Positions 23,480 through 33,850 are shown, counted from the first letter of the stretch. The stretch: DNA of 64,000 nt from Endothia cerciana (GCA_026119935.1 JALRMH010000018.1:310001-374000), one strand, 5' to 3'. Made by a program: numbers and translations. The notes: generated by a model from the letters alone, not told the origin.

Positions 23480-24060
23480 CCAAGGTCGTATAAGGCTGTA
23501 GAGAGGACATAGGAGAGACCGCACAACACTGCCGGAAGCTGTCGCCACTAAACTATGCGCACGCTACCCGAGATACTCCCCTCTCTTGTTCACCTCCTGC
23601 CAAGGGTTGCATGATGCTCTCGCGACAGCGCCCGCACCTTGTCGGTGCCTCTGGAATAACGAGGTCATGCCATCAGATTACACCCCAAGAAGGCTTCACA
23701 CAGGCAGCAGGCTAACACGGAAACGACAGGCACTATCAGAACACGCATGATGTGAGTGGAGCTAGCCAGAGAAAGTGATGCCTCAGTCCTTCTACACAGG
23801 GCCCTTCTGCACAGAATGATGAGGTTATATGCATTGCCAGCGGCCGGATATTCTCTGAACGGGGACCCAAGATGGACGAAGCTCTCATGCATTGTAACTG
23901 GATATCTCATGACGAAAGCAGGAGTATCAGCGCCCACAATATTAACTGTACGTGTATTAAAGCATCCGTGTAGTGCCATGACCATGCCCTTGGTTTCTAG
24001 TACAGCGATGATGTGCATGAAATCATTACAAGAGCTTAGGTAGGGTTCCGCCAAGAGGGC
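23480..24060. other. 3' intergenic region, nothing seen
   Basis: Lies between the permease 3' end and the FAD oxidoreductase relic. The minus-strand ORF 23665-24069 has no domain and overlaps the permease stop. Confidence 0.4.
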
Positions 24061-24065
24061 ACCCC

Positions 24066-26034
24066 TCATTTCGAGACAACCGGCTGCTTCTCCGTCTCAG
24101 GGCCGCTTTCATTCGTTTCCGTCGCCTTGCCATCACCAGACAGGCCTTCCCTCTGGTCAGCAGTCAACTCCTGGCCCAAGACCTCATCCACCTCGTCCAC
24201 TGTTGTCTTGGGGCCCGTGAACCACTTTCTCGCATCTGCAAGATAGTAGAGCGTACATCCTCCCCAGACCGCCATATTGATAACGACGGTGTAGTTCATA
24301 CTCTCAGGGGTGGGATCCGGGCCGCCGGCGGGGAACATGGCCAGGATGATTCCGTAGACCAGGAAAATAACAGCGGCCCAGGCGATGGGCAGACTGAAAA
24401 GGCGGCCGGTGTAGAAAGGGCCCGGAGTGAACTTGTCCCGGCCCCAGACCGCACGTGAGAAGATTGGAACGCCCCAAGCAAGGTTGTTGCCAGCTACGGC
24501 GAGGGAGAACAAGGCCGAAGCTGCTGCCGAAGCGATCAAACAGAGAAGACCAAGGACGATGGCAGCGAAGACGGACCCCCAGACGGTGCGTAGAGGGATG
24601 TACCCGAACCTCTTTGACTAGAACACGGACTGGCTGTCAGCTGAGAGATGGGCCTGGAGGGCACGAGAGAGCCAGAAGAGAGTGGACTTACGATAGGTCT
24701 GAAGAACGGCGAGAATGGCAGTGCGCCGTCGCGAGAGAATGCCCACGTCTGCCGGGATGCGGCAATGAGGATGGACAGACCCATCAGGTACTGGACGATG
24801 AACAGGAAGGCGATGAAGCCCATCGCTCCATGTTTACCAAGCGCATCGTAATAGATCTGAGCCATCTACGTACGCACGACTGGGTTAGAGACAGCTTCAT
24901 GATGCCGGCCGCCCTGGGCGTAGGACTCACAGGTTGCCCAAAGGAGCTTCCCAACACGCTCTCAACATCGGGGTTCATACAAGCTGCCAGCACGATCACA
25001 ATGACAAGGCCGAGGCCCCAGCACATGCCGATGGAGCTGAGGATCCCGAGGGGCACGGCTTTCGCGGCATTGCTCGCCTCCTCCGACATATGGACGCAGG
25101 AATCGAAGGCACCGATCGTCCAGATGGGGCTGAGCCACGCAAGCATGAATGCCCATCCGGTAGGCCAGGTGGTGAGATTCTCGACCTCGGCAAAAATGAA
25201 ATGGCCATCGTTCCGCTGGCTGGCTCTGCCTATGGGCAGTGCAATGATTGTCGCGAGGATGAGAGCAATGTTCTATTCGAATCGTCAGCGGCACAGCCGG
25301 GAGCGAGGGAGATGAGAAACTGACCATTAAGACTGCGAATGTCTGCAGTTTGTTCATGATCTTGGTCAGAGTGGTGGCGAGGACGCCGTGCGTAAGCGTG
25401 CAGATCATGAACACAACGTATACGATCCCATTGCTTGGGGTCCATGCTCCGTCTGTCGATATTACGATGACGGCGCAGAACATCAGCGCGAAACCATCTG
25501 GGCCTCGGTCAGTCTGGAAGCCGTCGTCCTTGGGCGCGGGGTTAGGTTCGACCAACAATTAATACTGCAAAGGCCACCAATCAGACCAAGACTATTACTA
25601 TAGCCAACTAGGAAACACAAGTAATTCCTCGTCTTTGGCGAGCTGAAGTAATGAGTCCAGTAGTAGAGTCCGCCACTTGTAGGCATCGCACTCCCCAGAT
25701 CAGCCATCGCCAGGCCGACGACAAAGATGCAGCCACTCGCCAGAAACCAGGACCAGACCATTCCGGCGGGCCCAGCGGGCAGGGAAAACGCCAGGGTAGA
25801 AGCGATGGAGGGCAGAAGACCCATGATGGAGAAAGCGATACCGAAGACCTCGAGTGTCGAGAAGTTGCGCTTCAGCTCCTGCTTATAGCCCATCTTGGCC
25901 AGCAGCTCTGCGTCGGCCTCGCTCGCGAGTACAATCCCGCCATCGCTGGTCGTCACAAGGTGCTCGGGATGTTGGTGAGGTAGCTGATCGGCAGGTGCGC
26001 CGTCGGATTTAGCTATTGGATCTGTTGTTGACAT
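24066..26034 (-). CDS. amino-acid/GABA permease, APC superfamily
   Basis: Five exons on the minus strand: 26034-25557, 25497-25325, 25272-24931, 24865-24692 and 24617-24066. Introns are 52-74 nt with GTNNGT-like donors, and the joined frame gives 572 residues. The N-terminal cytoplasmic tail is followed by the conserved APC start (LKRNFSTLEVFGIAFSIMG). Many hydrophobic segments are visible, including the Gly/Ser motif in TM3 (MPTSGGLYYW), the segment around FDSCVHMSEEASNAAKAVP, and SRQTWAFSRDGALPF; these are typical of the GABA permease/Uga4-HNM1 group. The C-terminal tail is acidic. Role: proton-coupled uptake of GABA, choline or an amino acid at the plasma membrane; the substrate is not decidable from sequence. 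GATA motifs upstream suggest nitrogen control. Confidence 0.9.
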
Positions 26035-26364
26035 GTCGAAGGTGCCCGAGGTCGGCTGTTCTCACACACGCATGCGCCGATTAACTCGCTGTCAACACGA
26101 AGGAGGGAATAAACTACTGGTTCACGGGTTACACGGCAGAGTACCACGACAGACAAGAGCGGAGGCCACCGCGTAGAGATTCGGCGGCCCCAGTGCCTCC
26201 AGATATGTATCGCCGATCTGCAGCCCCACTCAGATTGCAGCCCTGTTCCGGCGGCTTACGCCCCACGCCTAGGGCTACAGGATGATAGTGTTTCGCTCGT
26301 GCTTGCGTCGAATATCCCCTGTAGTATAAACCATCATCCTGCATGAACCTTGTCGACGACAGCC

Positions 26365-26440
26365 CACTGATAAAGCGATTCGACATTGGCAATTGGATCA
26401 GGCGTCTGAGCGTGCCCCTGGGGCTTGCGGCTAGATAAGA
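26365..26440 (-). promoter_or_regulatory. GATA-factor motifs upstream of permease
   Basis: TGATAA near 26370 and TAGATAAG near 26433, about 340-400 nt upstream of the permease start, match the HGATAR core bound by AreA/NIT2 nitrogen regulators. Such motifs are short and occur by chance, so this is suggestive only. Confidence 0.25.
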
Positions 26441-26449
26441 GCTGATCCT

Positions 26450-27590
26450 TCTCGTGCCATAGCATCAACACTTGTGGCGTTAATCCAGCCATTACGCGGG
26501 GGTGTGGTACTGGGTATAATTGCCATCTTGGGAGAGCTGTCATTGAGCTAGACCAGCCGGGCAAAGACTAGCCAGGAATAGGAGACTCTTGGAAGCTGTT
26601 ATCTATATATCATCGTATCGTTCCACCCGGGATTCCCCACCCCGCCCACACGCCTCAAATCTCATGTGCTGGGTTGGGGACCGATACTGTCATGTTCTCG
26701 AGTGTTAGTTAGATATTAGTCCTAACGGTCTTATTCTCAGGCACTTAATCGTGTCTAGTGCGCTACACTCATACCATTGATTGTTTCTCAACCTGACAAT
26801 CTTTTCGAAAAGACCACCCTCCCCTCCTGCGCGTCAATCCGATCGATAGGTTTCCACCAAATTTCTTCAGTTTATCCCCACTTCGACTGCCGCAGAACCT
26901 AAGTGGCGCCATTGAGAACTTTGATCTTCACTAGCTCCCGCGCCTCGACTATCGATAGAAGATGCAGTGGCTATAGTGTGTTATTGCTTGGATAGAACAT
27001 GCGCAGGTGAAGGCATAACACCAGCTGATTAAGGTAGGATGGGAGTCAAAGACTGTCATTGGTACTATGAGCTACAAGGGAGTCTCTTTCCTATTCAGCG
27101 CAGCAATCCTAGGTTCAACCTTGCTGTCTCGATCTTATGCTCCTCACAATAGTCCTCTTGGATGAGGCCCTCAGCACACAGGGCGATGAGGAACGCATAT
27201 GCAGAAACAATCCAAGGAGATGGGTAGTCAAGTGAAGCAGGACAACAGGCTTTCCGCACCCGTGCGGGCTTCCGAGAGCTTCGGATGGCAGCATGACACT
27301 CATCTTCAAGAAGCGAACAGAAAGTCCGGCCAAAAGAGAGAGAGAGAGAGAGAGAGCCTCGTCAAAGACCAGCTTGTTTATCATGATCTACTTTGGTACT
27401 CCTGGACTGGAGGCCGAGAACCCCCGGCCCCCGGCCGCTCTCGTGGGATATTTTAGTTTGCGAATTCTCCTGATGTCAGTGTACTCGAGGATATAACCAG
27501 GGGAACTTCCGTCACACATGAGCGCACTGTTCCTGATTCCTTTTTTTTTCCAGCGAAGTATCCGAAAAAGCTGCGGCTTGTCTTAAAGAG
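26450..27590. other. intergenic, no gene seen
   Basis: Includes an (AG)12 microsatellite at 27333-27356. No ORF with recognisable content. Confidence 0.45.
27333..27356. repeat. (AG)n microsatellite
   Basis: Twelve AG units in non-coding sequence. Confidence 0.85.
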
Positions 27591-27689
27591 ACAAATTCTG
27601 TTACCACATATTACCTATTTAAAGATTTAATTACTATATTTCTTTTTATTATTGTATTAAGTGTATTTGTATTCTTTCCTCCTGACACT

Positions 27690-27790
27690 TCCCAGGAATT
27701 CTTTCATCCGGGCTCGGATTTGGACCGGTGACCCTCTGGTCCGTAACTCGTATGGTCTATTTTAGCATGCTCTTTACCTAAGGCAACGCG
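27690..27790 (-). repeat. tRNA-like segment, possible SINE head
   Basis: On the minus strand the sequence TAGGTAAAGAG resembles a pol III A box. About 45 nt later GGTCCAAATCC resembles a B box (consensus GGTTCRANTCC), inside a weak T-arm-like hairpin. The wording GACCAGAGGGTCACCGG is also tRNA-like. Arms do not fold cleanly, so it is not a working tRNA. An AT-rich stretch follows downstream (27590-27680), as in tRNA-derived SINEs. This could be a decayed SINE or an old tRNA pseudogene. Confidence 0.3.
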
Positions 27791-27857
27791 AATTACAGTC
27801 AAGACGGTACCTGAACGGCTCGCACTTGGACCTAAGTCTACCTACCCACTTCCCGCC

Positions 27858-28145
27858 ATCACCCCTTTCCGCCACCATCGTTTTTCGTCGCCCTCGTCAA
27901 CCACACTGCTATTTCAAAGGCCCTCTATTCATCAGGAAGCCGCACTAGCCAAATGGGTTCTTTCCCAGGCTGATCTAGGCCTTCCTCCTACTCATTCAGA
28001 GCTCAGGAACTTTGTTTAGAGGGTCCATCGAGTCCAAGGGGACTCAAAGCCCCTTGGAAAGAAGTTGGTTGAGTCTTTTCTGAAGAGAAATCCATCTGTC
28101 AGGGCTCAGATAGCTAGGCGAACAGCTTCGAATCTCTCACCTTAG
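27858..28145 (+). mobile_element. truncated pogo/Fot1-like element (5' end only)
   Basis: The start (CACCCCTTTCCG...CAACCACACTGCTAT) aligns with the terminal inverted repeat of the element at 33708-35483, with gaps. Directly after it a plus-strand frame reads AKWVLSQADLGLPPTHSELR, a stop, then KPLGKKLVESFLKRNP. This is the CENP-B/pogo helix-turn-helix region, homologous to ILIQESLGLPPSYSELR and TEAFLKRNPEIR in the larger element. The DDE domain and the 3' end are missing, and about 170 nt between repeat and HTH are deleted. It is a dead relic of a related but diverged family member. Confidence 0.65.
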
Positions 28146-28439
28146 GAGAACAAAACCGGAGTCGGTGGCCACGCAAAGAATGGTAATGGACACATATTGT
28201 CATGAACGATTAGTGAAGTTTCTAGGAGGGATGGCACAAGGAGCACTTCCTACCAAGTTTGGCAGAGTAGGTCGAGGCCGTGGTGTCGAAGCCGAAGTTG
28301 ATAAACTCTCGGAAGCGTGTCTATATTGACAAGCGCCGTTCTGAAATAGGCAGTGGTCAGCGTAGGTTCGAAGGCTTCCGGTGAAGCTGAGATTACTGGG
28401 AGGTTTCTGTCGCTTGAGAATCCCTCATTAAATATGCGC

Positions 28440-28745
28440 TGGATAGCTTTGTATGACGAAGTCCCAAACAGTCGGAGCCATCACCAAGGATCCGTTGTTA
28501 AGATGAATTTGTTTAGCGGGGGAATTGTGTAGTGCAAGGTGCACTGACCAGTCCTGCCAAGGTTCATATCTGGTGGCCGCAAGAACAACTGGCAGAATCT
28601 AATTCGGCAGCTGATACTCAGCCTCAGACACACCACCGCGGCGCTTCGTGACCAACATGGTGACCTTATCAAACAGGGGACCAGCTACGAAGAACATGAG
28701 GACGGCAGGGAGAATCTGCGGCAGGCTCCAAGGTTGCTCAAGCCG
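28440..28745 (-). pseudogene. fragment of MFS (drug:H+ antiporter-type) transporter
   Basis: A minus-strand frame reads PWSLPQILPAVLMFF, then GPLFDKVTMLVTKRRGGVSE, AEYQLPN, an in-frame TAG, and ILPVVLAAT. The order of hydrophobic helix, basic loop, GGV-x-E-x-E-x-x-LP and next helix matches the central loop between TM6-7 and TM8 of fungal MFS multidrug transporters. Nothing transporter-like remains on either side, so only about 60 residues survive. The frame continues without homology to about 28440. Decayed neighbours on both sides support loss. Confidence 0.45.
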
Positions 28746-28749
28746 ATGC

Positions 28750-29440
28750 GACTGAACAGTACTCTAGGGTATCGGTCAGTTGGGACTCCAGCATCTGAAA
28801 AGACATAAGGTAGATCTGGAAGAGGTTTGATTCACTTCAACTACAGAGCTCCTCAAGGGAGCAGGAGGGCTATTTATGTGTAACTATTCCCAGATTCTCT
28901 GGATCAGGGGCTTTGCCGGATACGCCCTCTGAGACCAGACGAAGCCATTGTGGTCTGATTCTGGCCCTTGCCACTTGATGCCTTACAACCAACATCTTGT
29001 GCGCTGGGCGTAGGTGGCATAATTAGTTGATCTCGCAGCGGGGCTTGCCCGGAATCACAGGCCATCGCTTGATCCGGTGTGTAGTATGAAAGAGGCTGAC
29101 GGCATTGACTTTTCTGCCTAGCTACTTGAGGTGCGCCTGCTTCGAGTAGTGGAGAACCTCATAGCGCCAATTGTTCAACTGCAAAGGCACATAACCCTCA
29201 GATTCCTGTCCATCCGGCAACCAAGGGAAAGCTCCTGCGCCAGGAACTGATGGGTTAAATATCTTACATGGGGTACTAGAATGCATAATGAGCCTCTCGT
29301 TACTTTGACCTCGCTGTCAAAGGCTCGGCTTAGTCCAACGATGTCCTTAAGTCGAGCAACGATGATGCCGATCCCATTTACGTAATGTAATATGCGGAAT
29401 CTAACGCGAACGTCTACACCGAGGTCGTAGTCCAGTGATG
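28750..29440. other. decayed sequence, no intact gene
   Basis: Minus-strand pieces such as FPWLPDGQESEGYVPLQLNN (about 29160-29260) read like protein but are closed by stops and not assignable. This probably represents relics of former genes in an accessory region. Confidence 0.35.
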
Positions 29441-29447
29441 GAGTTCC

Positions 29448-29888
29448 ACTACAACGCAGAGGACAGAGACCTTTCCCCTCTTGAGCCTGTCATCGCTCGA
29501 TGGTGTACCTGAATTGGTCACTAGCCTTGTCGCCGAAAGCAGGACTCGGCCAACAACATTAGTGGGCGCAGAGATCAAGGATCAAGGTGGCGTGGTCTTA
29601 TTAAGAGAGGTCTTCTGATTGTGCTGACTCACCTACACATCCCTTTCTTGTGTTCGATCTACCTTTCGCTACAATGCAGATGACAGAGATCTTATCCCCT
29701 TGTGAGTCTGTCAATGCTCGATTGTGTACTTGGGTTGACCACTAGACTTGTCGTTGAAACTAGGACTCGGCGGTCAGCATTGGCAGGCGCAGAGATCAAG
29801 GTTCAAGGTGACGTGTCTTATTGATGAGGTCTTCTGACTGTGCTGACTCACCTACACATGCCGTTCTTGTATTTGATCTACCTTTCCA
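29448..29888. repeat. tandem duplication, two diverged copies of about 221 bp
   Basis: Copy 1 begins CTACAACGCAGAGGACAGAG at 29448 and copy 2 begins CTACAATGCAGATGACAGAG at 29669. The copies stay alignable to the shared end GATCTACCTTTC. Most differences I noted are transitions, plus small indels. Neither copy encodes a recognisable protein; copy 1 starts as YNAEDRDLSPLEPVIARW before stopping. Confidence 0.75.
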
Positions 29889-29889
29889 T

Positions 29890-30420
29890 GGCAGTTATGG
29901 ACTCGGTTCGTGGTGTCATGGTCGCACAACGGGCGCGACATTGACGGATCTCGCGGATCAGCATGTGTAAAACCGAGCTGTCACGCGAGACGGAGGTGCT
30001 ATCACGCCAGAGCCTGCGGAGTTGGGCCCAGCCTACATTTTCGGCAAGTGACCCCTCATGCAGCTCAAGGTTGAAGCGGTCAATCTCAAAAGTATTGATC
30101 GAAGCGATAGGGGAAAGGATTCCTACACACGTGCTCGTGTTGCTAGTTATATAGCTGCGGGGGCCGTTCTTGTCGCTCTTTGAGACGTCAGCTCACCACA
30201 AGCCTTACCCATCGGCTCGGCTCGTCTTTCCTGCTTAGGAGGTCCCCTCATCGTGGGGTCGTTGTTATCTTTCGGTGCAGCGGCGAGCTAATGGTACTCC
30301 AGCCGGATACTGAACGACGGGGATAGCGATATCGGGACATAATTACATAGTCTAATCATCGGCCCGCGGTCTCCTCCCTCAGAAGCTCTGCACGACGAGA
30401 TACCACCTACTGACCGATCA
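29890..30420. promoter_or_regulatory. promoter region of the aminotransferase gene
   Basis: No gene seen. Start codon context of the downstream gene is GATCAACATGGGC. No clear TATA box. Confidence 0.3.
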
Positions 30421-30422
30421 AC

Positions 30423-31787
30423 ATGGGCAGCGCCACACCCACCGCCGAGGACCTCGGCGCCCTCACCTACCAGCTCGATCGCGCCAATGTCTTCCACTCG
30501 TGGAGCGCCCAGGCCGCTCTCAACCCGCTGACCCTCGCCGGGGCCTCGGGCTCCGAGGTATGGGACTACAGCGGCAAGCGCTACCTCGACTTCTCCAGCC
30601 AGCTGATCAACACCAACATCGGCCACACACACCCCAAGGTCGTGGCCGCGATCAAGAAGCAGGCCGACATCCTCCCCACCGTAGCCCCCGCCCACGCCAA
30701 CCTCGCCCGCGGCAGGGCGGCGGAGCTCATCCTCAAGCACGCCAACGGGCTGCATCCCGGGGAGAGGGCCTTCGACAAGGTCTTCTTCACCAACGGCGGC
30801 GCGGACGCCAACGAGAATGCAATCCGCATGGCGCGGCTGACCACGGGCAGGGACACGGTGCTCTCGGCTTACAGGAGCTATCACGGCTCGACGGGGTCTG
30901 CCATCGTGGCGACGGGCGACTTCAGGCGGGTGGAGAACCAGTTCGCGCGCGGCCACACGCACTTCTTCGGGCCGTTCCCGTACCGGTCCGAGTTCTGGTC
31001 GAGCTCCCCCGAGGAGGAGGCGGGGAGGGCGCTGCACCACCTGCGCAGGGTGATCGAGTGTGAGGGCCCGGCGTCGATCGCGGCGGTCCTCCTGGAGACG
31101 ATCCCCGGCACGGCCGGCGTCATTGTGCCGCCGCCCGGGTGGTTCGCGGGTGTGAGGAGGTTGTGTGACGAGTTTGGGGCCGTTCTCATCTGCGACGAGG
31201 TCATGGCTGGCTTCGGGCGCACGGGTGACTGGTTCGCATGGCAGAATGGGCAGGTCAACCCGGAGAGGGTCAGGCCCGACCTCATCAGCTTCGCCAAGGG
31301 CGTCAACGGTGGCTACGTCCCCGCAGGAGGCGTCATCCTCTCCAGGTCGACATCCCGGGCATTCGACGAGAGGTTCTACCCGGGCGGACTTACTTACTCG
31401 GGGCACCCGCTCGCCATGGCCGCGATCGTCGCGACGTTGGAGGCATACGAGGAGGATCGGATCCTAGAGCATGCAGCGGGCATCGGCAAGGACGTCCTGG
31501 GTCCGGGACTGCGGAAGCTGGGTGAGAAGTACCGCATGGTAGGGGAAGTGCGGGGACTCGGCGTCTTCTGGGCGCTGGACCTGGTCTCGGATCCTGTGAC
31601 GAAAGCCCCCGTGGCACCGAGCGTCGTCGGCAAGGTCAAGAGTGAGTGTGTGAAGCGAGGCCTGCTGCCGTTTGTGGTCGACAACAGACTGCACGTCACA
31701 CCGCCCTGTGTCGTCACCAAGGAGGAGGTTGAGAAGGCGCTGGCTATCTATGACGAGGCACTGGCGGCTGTGGAAGCTGGGCTGTAA
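30423..31787 (+). CDS. class III (omega) aminotransferase, PLP-dependent
   Basis: Intronless frame of 454 codons, starting at ATG 30423. Fold-type I features in order: HSWSAQAALNPL N-terminal motif, GKRYLDFSSQL, HTHPKVVAAI, TNGGADANENAIRMAR (phosphate-cup region), SYHGSTGSA, then CDEVMAGFGRTG with the Asp that contacts the PLP pyridine N at about 258, and SFAKGVNGGYVPAGG with the Schiff-base Lys at about 292; GGLTYSGHPLA follows. Length matches the family. It would move an amino group from an omega-amino acid or amine to pyruvate or 2-oxoglutarate; the exact substrate is not decidable. From memory of the family, wording and motif spacing are closest to actinobacterial aspartate-aminotransferase-family proteins, which suggests horizontal origin. 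The gene converges with the glycosyltransferase, 68 bp between stop codons. Confidence 0.9.
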   Translation: MGSATPTAEDLGALTYQLDRANVFHSWSAQAALNPLTLAGASGSEVWDYSGKRYLDFSSQLINTNIGHTHPKVVAAIKKQADILPTVAPAHANLARGRAAELILKHANGLHPGERAFDKVFFTNGGADANENAIRMARLTTGRDTVLSAYRSYHGSTGSAIVATGDFRRVENQFARGHTHFFGPFPYRSEFWSSSPEEEAGRALHHLRRVIECEGPASIAAVLLETIPGTAGVIVPPPGWFAGVRRLCDEFGAVLICDEVMAGFGRTGDWFAWQNGQVNPERVRPDLISFAKGVNGGYVPAGGVILSRSTSRAFDERFYPGGLTYSGHPLAMAAIVATLEAYEEDRILEHAAGIGKDVLGPGLRKLGEKYRMVGEVRGLGVFWALDLVSDPVTKAPVAPSVVGKVKSECVKRGLLPFVVDNRLHVTPPCVVTKEEVEKALAIYDEALAAVEAGL

Positions 31788-31855
31788 GAATAATCGGGTA
31801 TTGGGCCACCGGGTGATATCTCTGTGTGCGCGAAGTGAAAATGGATTCTGTCTTT

Positions 31856-33238
31856 CTACGTCAACGCCTCCAACACGGCCTTCTCGATGCGCCCAAAGCA
31901 GTCTAAGCCTATCGTCTCCTGTCTCAGCCCCCGGACCCGTTCTAGATACTTCTTCTCGTTGAGGACGTCATCCAAGCTCGACTTCAGGTCGTCGACACTT
32001 GGGTTTGACGTTCCGAGACCAACCCCGATCCCGGAATACCGCACTCTGCGGATGTTCTCAGGCTTGTCCTGTCCTTCGCCGGCCACCACCATGGGCACGC
32101 CGTGGGCAACTCCGTGTGTAATCGCGCCATACCCGCCATTGTGCACCCAGACCCGAGCGTGTGGCAAGATAGCATCGTAGTGCAGGTAGTCAGTGACACG
32201 CGCGTTGGTCGCCACATCGAACAGCTCCGGCAGACTAGCCCCCTTGCGGCCCATGATGGCGGCTACAAGGACATCGTCCCGGTCTCGCATGGCCTGGATA
32301 GTTGGGATAATGAGATCGTACGGATCCGTCTCGACCGTGCCCTGCGCCACGACGACGACCTTCTTGCCCGTCGTCGTCACCTCATCCCACCAGCCAGGCA
32401 GGTTGGGATAGCCACCCGGTGGGGGGCTCGCGAGCGGCAGGAAACCGACGAATTGGAATTGAGGCGGCCAGTCGCTGCGTGGATACTCGAAGCTGGGCAC
32501 ACCGACCTGCAGGATGGCCGAGTGGCAGGTGTAATTCGTACCGTCCAGAACCGGGCCGTCCGGGAGGCGCGTGGCGCCAGCCTCGGCGAGCTTGGTCTCG
32601 AAGAGCGTCTTGAGCGGGGCGGTAAGCTCTGCCCAATGCTCCCAGCACCGTGCGTTGCGGGCCCGGCCTTCGGGCGTCTGGCTGAAAGGAAGGGGGTGGT
32701 CAAACGGTGGGAGGTCGACGCTCCGGATAGCTGGGGGAGTGACGGAGAGACACAGGGTCTTGGGCTGCTTCACGCCATCCGGAAGTGACGCCCCGTAGTA
32801 AAGAGGTATAATTCCATGAAAGAAGGCCTCGCTGATTATGACTACGGGACGGCCAGGGTCATCCACGCGCAGCCTTGCCAGAGCCTCCTTGACGCAGGTC
32901 CATTGTGTCGACAGGGGCTCAAGGCAATGCTTCTCGAGGTCTACTAGGGCTCGCTCATACCACTCCAACGAGTGAAACCCGGGCACAGGGGGGTTTGGGC
33001 TGTCAGGAGAGTAGTAGAGCAGGTCGTCGACATCAGCGTCTCCCTTGAGGGGGATGAAGTGGACTCCGGAGCCGGAGATGCGGGCGCGATGGGTCGTAGG
33101 GCCGACAAAGGAGACCGGCCATCCTCGGCGATGAAGTTCCGAGGCCACACGGAGGGTGGGCGTGATATGCCCCGTCAGGGGCTGACAAAGGAAGAGGATG
33201 TGGGCCGGTCCCTGCCCGTCAGAGCTTGCCATCTTCAA
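31856..33238 (-). CDS. family 1 UDP-glycosyltransferase, MGT/YjiC-like
   Basis: Intronless 460-codon frame from ATG 33238 (a second Met is two codons later). The N-terminal acceptor domain starts ILFLCQPLTGHITPTLRVA, with the catalytic His of GT1 enzymes expected in GHITP. The C-terminal donor domain has VVVVAQGTVETDP and the sugar-nucleotide signature VWVHNGGYGAITHGVAHGVP followed by GQDKPENIRRV. No signal peptide or C-terminal membrane helix is seen, so it is cytosolic. That separates it from sterol and ER glucuronosyl-type enzymes and places it with small-molecule (macrolide/flavonoid-type) transferases. The acceptor is unknown. Convergent with the aminotransferase, both intronless and GC-rich; together they could be part of a small metabolite pathway (inference). 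Confidence 0.9.
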   Translation of the reverse strand: MKMASSDGQGPAHILFLCQPLTGHITPTLRVASELHRRGWPVSFVGPTTHRARISGSGVHFIPLKGDADVDDLLYYSPDSPNPPVPGFHSLEWYERALVDLEKHCLEPLSTQWTCVKEALARLRVDDPGRPVVIISEAFFHGIIPLYYGASLPDGVKQPKTLCLSVTPPAIRSVDLPPFDHPLPFSQTPEGRARNARCWEHWAELTAPLKTLFETKLAEAGATRLPDGPVLDGTNYTCHSAILQVGVPSFEYPRSDWPPQFQFVGFLPLASPPPGGYPNLPGWWDEVTTTGKKVVVVAQGTVETDPYDLIIPTIQAMRDRDDVLVAAIMGRKGASLPELFDVATNARVTDYLHYDAILPHARVWVHNGGYGAITHGVAHGVPMVVAGEGQDKPENIRRVRYSGIGVGLGTSNPSVDDLKSSLDDVLNEKKYLERVRGLRQETIGLDCFGRIEKAVLEALT

Positions 33239-33244
33239 ACGTCG

Positions 33245-33700
33245 GAACCTGGTGTATGTACTATGGTGGGTTGTTAGTAAGGACGATTCACGATCCGTGC
33301 AAGGTTTGCCTGATCAGCTTCAGCTCAGCGCTTACTTCAGGGGCTAACGATCGCCCTAAACTCTATTCTGTCCCCTGCGTGTCCGCCGCGTTCCCGGATC
33401 TGCGTGCATTGCCGTAGCTCAAGGCACGTCCCGTTCCAGCGGAGGAGCGCTCCATGATGACTTCCAAGGCAAAAGTTACACGTGCTGCTGTGAGAGGCGT
33501 AGGATGTGGCTGCGGAAGTGGATGTTGATTCTGCTCACAAACCCTCGGGAGTTACTATCGACGGAGGACAAGACCTCAAATTCACGCAATAAGATACCTG
33601 CAGAGCCATAGCTCAATAAGAAAAATAAAACGGGGAAACGGAAAATATGCGCAGTCTGGCGTGAGCGATTGTCCTGATGGGTTCCCACGTCTCGCTTGAT
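33245..33700. promoter_or_regulatory. glycosyltransferase promoter region
   Basis: No gene seen. Bounded downstream by the inverted repeat of the transposon at 33708. Confidence 0.35.
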
Positions 33701-33707
33701 GTGTCTT

Positions 33708-33756
33708 CACCCCCTTTCGGCTCACCCCCCCTTTTGGCCCACCCTGGTCAGCCACA
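33708..33756 (+). repeat. left terminal inverted repeat, 49 bp
   Basis: Begins CACCCCCTTTCGGC and ends GGTCAGCCACA. It is the exact reverse complement of 35435-35483; similarity stops at both edges. Confidence 0.9.
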
Positions 33757-33850
33757 CCGCTATGTTAACCCCCTTTATATATTTTTATTTTTCTCCATCA
33801 GTTCTTTTCCGAATACCCTCATCTTTTAACTGTATATTGAATAGTATGCA

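Noticed and set aside
30288..31406. 372-codon minus-strand ORF
   Set aside because: Antisense of the aminotransferase; low-complexity Arg/Gly/Val composition.
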